Assembly: GCA_002311335.1 (NCBI GenBank)
Contig: DBZX01000089.1
Location: forward strand, 6,259 to 14,715
From: a bacterium UBP10_UBA1149
GTDB lineage: Bacteria; Desulfobacterota; Binatia; UBA1149
Direction: 5' to 3'
Length of the DNA: 8,457 bases
Numbering within the stretch: the first letter of the stretch is position 1; each line of letters begins with the position of its first letter. The translations under genes were made by a program, and so were the position numbers. Positions 6,944 through 8,457 of this stretch are shown one piece after another. The notes beneath the pieces are model-generated. The model was not told the DNA's origin. It searched no databases and saw only the letters and a list, made by a program, of their open reading frames with translations.

Positions 6944-6993
6944 CTACTTACCTCCGCCGCCCCTGGCCCCAAACTCCTTAGTTTAACAGAGCG
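6944..6993. promoter_or_regulatory. Divergent spacer between mltD and the substrate-binding protein gene
   Basis: Fifty bases separate two divergent start codons, so promoters for both genes must lie here or run into the opposite coding sequence. It contains a short perfect inverted repeat, AAACT-CCTT-AGTTT (6971-6984), the most AT-rich stretch nearby and a possible operator or hairpin. A TAG at 6979-6981, in frame with the plus-strand gene, rules out a start for that gene further upstream. I see no convincing -35/-10 pair on either strand; TATAGA on the minus strand at about 7010, inside the plus gene, is a weak -10 candidate for mltD. Confidence 0.35.
6951..6955 (-). promoter_or_regulatory. 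Ribosome binding site of mltD
   Basis: A perfect GGAGG on the minus strand, 7 nt before the ATG at 6943. It supports the annotated mltD start. Confidence 0.75.
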
Positions 6994-8457
6994 ATGAGAG
7001 GCATTCTATACACCGCGCCGGAAACCCCCGTCCCGCGGGCAATTGCGGGGGTCTGCCTGGCGCTGATAGCCCTTTCCGCGGCCATCCTCCTCCTGCCGGG
7101 CTGCAACGCCCCCCCACGACAGCCCGGCACCTTGGCCGTGGCCCTGGAGGCCATGCCCACCCAGCTCGACCCGAGGTTGGCCACCGACGCGCACTCTTCG
7201 CGAATCGCCAGCCTGTTATTTGCTTCGCTGCTTCGCCGCGACGCCGGTGGCCGGGCGGTCGCCTGGCTGGCCTCAAGCTGGCAGGCGGTCGACCCGCTGA
7301 CGTGGCGGTTCAAGTTGCGCTCGGACTTCGTTTTCCATGACCGACGACCCGTTACCGCCGACGACGTAGTGGCCAGTTACCGGGCGCTGATGGATCCAGA
7401 CCTGGGGTCGCCGCGTAAGGCCATGCTCGCTTCGGTGCAATCGATTGAAAAGACGGGGCCCTACGAGGTAGTGTTCAAGCTCTCGCAACCCGACGCCGCT
7501 TTCCTGGAGGCGGCAAGCTTCGCCGTGCTGCCGTCCGACCTGGCGGCTGAGCGCCACCTGTCGAGCGAGCAATTGATCGGCGCTGGCCCCTACCGCCTGG
7601 TCGAAGTTCGTCACGGAGACAGCATACTGCTCGAAGCCCACGCCGACTACGCCGACGGGCACCCGCCCATAGAGCGCATAGAGTTCAGGGTGATCCCCGA
7701 CGAGACCATGCGCGCGCTCGAGCTGCAGCACGGCTCGGTGGACCTGGTGCAGAACGCGCTCGATCCCGACACCGTGAGCTGGCTCAAAGAGAACGCCGGC
7801 CATCTCGAAATCAGGCGGTCGCCCTCCAACAGTTTCCAGTACCTCGGGCTCAACCTCGACCACCCTGCCCTCGCCGACAAGCGTGTGCGCAGGGCGCTCG
7901 CCATGGCCATTGACCGACAGGCCATTGTCGACTACCTGCTCGCGGGCCGAGCCCGGGTGGCCAGCGGCCTGCTGCCACCCCAGCACTGGGCGCACCACGA
8001 CGGTGGCCCGGCGATCGTTTACGCTCCCGACAGGGCCGGCCGCCTGCTCGACCGTGCCGGCTATCCCCGGCGAGGCCCCGACGGAACAAGACTGACGCTG
8101 GATTACAAGACCACTACCCAGCAGCTCCGTCGCCGCCTGGCCGAGGCCATAGCCGCCCAGCTGTCGGCGCTCGGGGTAGAACTGAAACTCTCGTCCTGGG
8201 AGTGGGGCACGTTCTACTCGGACATCAAGAAAGGAAATTTCGAAAGCTACTCACTGGCCTGGGTGGGAATCTCGGACCCCGATATCCTGCGCAACGTGTT
8301 TCACTCCGGCATGACACCGCCCCTCGGAGCCAACCGTGGCCGATTTGTCGACCGCCGCGTAGACCGACTGACCGACAAGGCCCTGCTGACCGAAACGATC
8401 CAACAGCGGGCCCGGCTCTACGCGCGCGTTCAGAAAAGACTGGCCGCGCTGCTGCCG
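6994..8457 (+). CDS. ABC transporter substrate-binding lipoprotein, family 5 (oligopeptide/dipeptide type), C-terminus cut
   Basis: Periplasmic solute-binding protein of the SBP_bac_5 family (DppA/OppA/NikA-like), which would capture peptides or a related solute for an ABC importer. The frame is open for 488 codons to the right edge; the family is usually about 500-550 residues, so little is missing. The N-terminus has a hydrophobic segment (16-34) ending in LLPGC (33-37), with Cys37 as the likely lipidation site. Family features follow: TLAVALEAMPTQLDPR (46-61), TWRFKLRSDFVFHDRRPVTA (103-122) then DDVVASYRAL, GAGPYRLVE (196-204), LGLNLDHPALADKRVRRALA (284-303) then MAIDR, and the C-terminal LAWVGISDPD (421-430). 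An in-frame stop 15 nt upstream leaves ATG 6994 as the only start that keeps the signal peptide; its Shine-Dalgarno is weak (ACAGAG). It is transcribed away from mltD. Permease and ATPase genes would be expected beyond the right edge. The family is secure, the substrate is not predictable. Confidence 0.93.
   Translation, partial: MRGILYTAPETPVPRAIAGVCLALIALSAAILLLPGCNAPPRQPGTLAVALEAMPTQLDPRLATDAHSSRIASLLFASLLRRDAGGRAVAWLASSWQAVDPLTWRFKLRSDFVFHDRRPVTADDVVASYRALMDPDLGSPRKAMLASVQSIEKTGPYEVVFKLSQPDAAFLEAASFAVLPSDLAAERHLSSEQLIGAGPYRLVEVRHGDSILLEAHADYADGHPPIERIEFRVIPDETMRALELQHGSVDLVQNALDPDTVSWLKENAGHLEIRRSPSNSFQYLGLNLDHPALADKRVRRALAMAIDRQAIVDYLLAGRARVASGLLPPQHWAHHDGGPAIVYAPDRAGRLLDRAGYPRRGPDGTRLTLDYKTTTQQLRRRLAEAIAAQLSALGVELKLSSWEWGTFYSDIKKGNFESYSLAWVGISDPDILRNVFHSGMTPPLGANRGRFVDRRVDRLTDKALLTETIQQRARLYARVQKRLAALLP

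Noticed and set aside
5708..6997. A 429-codon open frame on the plus strand, antisense to mltD
   Set aside because: mltD on the other strand has a full signal peptide, catalytic and LysM motifs and a perfect ribosome binding site. The antisense frame shows no recognisable domain and is the usual result of few stop codons in GC-rich DNA.
7273..7998. 241-codon minus-strand frame opposite the substrate-binding protein gene
   Set aside because: The plus-strand frame has continuous family-5 binding-protein similarity across the same bases; the minus frame has no recognisable domain.

Overview
The window is GC-rich, gene-dense DNA from a Gram-negative bacterium. It makes 5-aminolevulinate by the C5 route (a glutamyl-tRNA reductase is present) and has a fused uroporphyrinogen-III methyltransferase/synthase. 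The order ccsA/hemX-like, hemA, hemC, cobA-hemD fusion, hemB resembles the clusters known from Geobacter-type and other deltaproteobacteria-like lineages. The taxon cannot be fixed from this window; a GC-rich deltaproteobacterial or related uncultured lineage is my best inference.

Layout. Positions 1 to about 6,940 hold six genes, all on the minus strand. In transcription order (right to left) they are: a secreted lytic transglycosylase with LysM repeats (mltD-like); after about 110 bp, a CcsA/HemX-type integral membrane protein; hemA; hemC; a cobA-hemD fusion; and the first 170 codons of hemB, cut by the left edge. The tetrapyrrole genes are tightly packed. hemA/hemC overlap by GTGA and hemC/cobA-hemD by TTGA, while ccsA-hemA and hemD-hemB are 9 and 12 nt apart. 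From 6,994 to the right edge the plus strand carries one divergent gene, the first 488 codons of a family-5 (oligopeptide/dipeptide type) ABC substrate-binding lipoprotein. A 50-bp spacer separates it from the transglycosylase.

How the genes work together. HemA makes glutamate-1-semialdehyde from glutamyl-tRNA (HemL, the next enzyme, is not in the window). HemB condenses two ALA into porphobilinogen, and HemC polymerises four of these into hydroxymethylbilane. The HemD half of the fusion closes the ring to uroporphyrinogen III, and the CobA half can methylate it to precorrin-2 for siroheme, cobalamin or heme d1. The other fate of uroporphyrinogen III is protoheme. The membrane protein next to hemA is either a cytochrome c heme-ligation subunit or a HemX-type modulator of HemA. 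The transglycosylase and the substrate-binding protein belong to envelope and uptake functions and have no evident link to heme synthesis.

I see no RNA gene, CRISPR array, mobile element or clear riboswitch. I find no convincing sign of an undescribed system. The observations worth a second look are small: a degraded heme-handling motif in the CcsA/HemX protein, an alternating pattern of ribosome binding sites through the operon, and an atypical lipobox.
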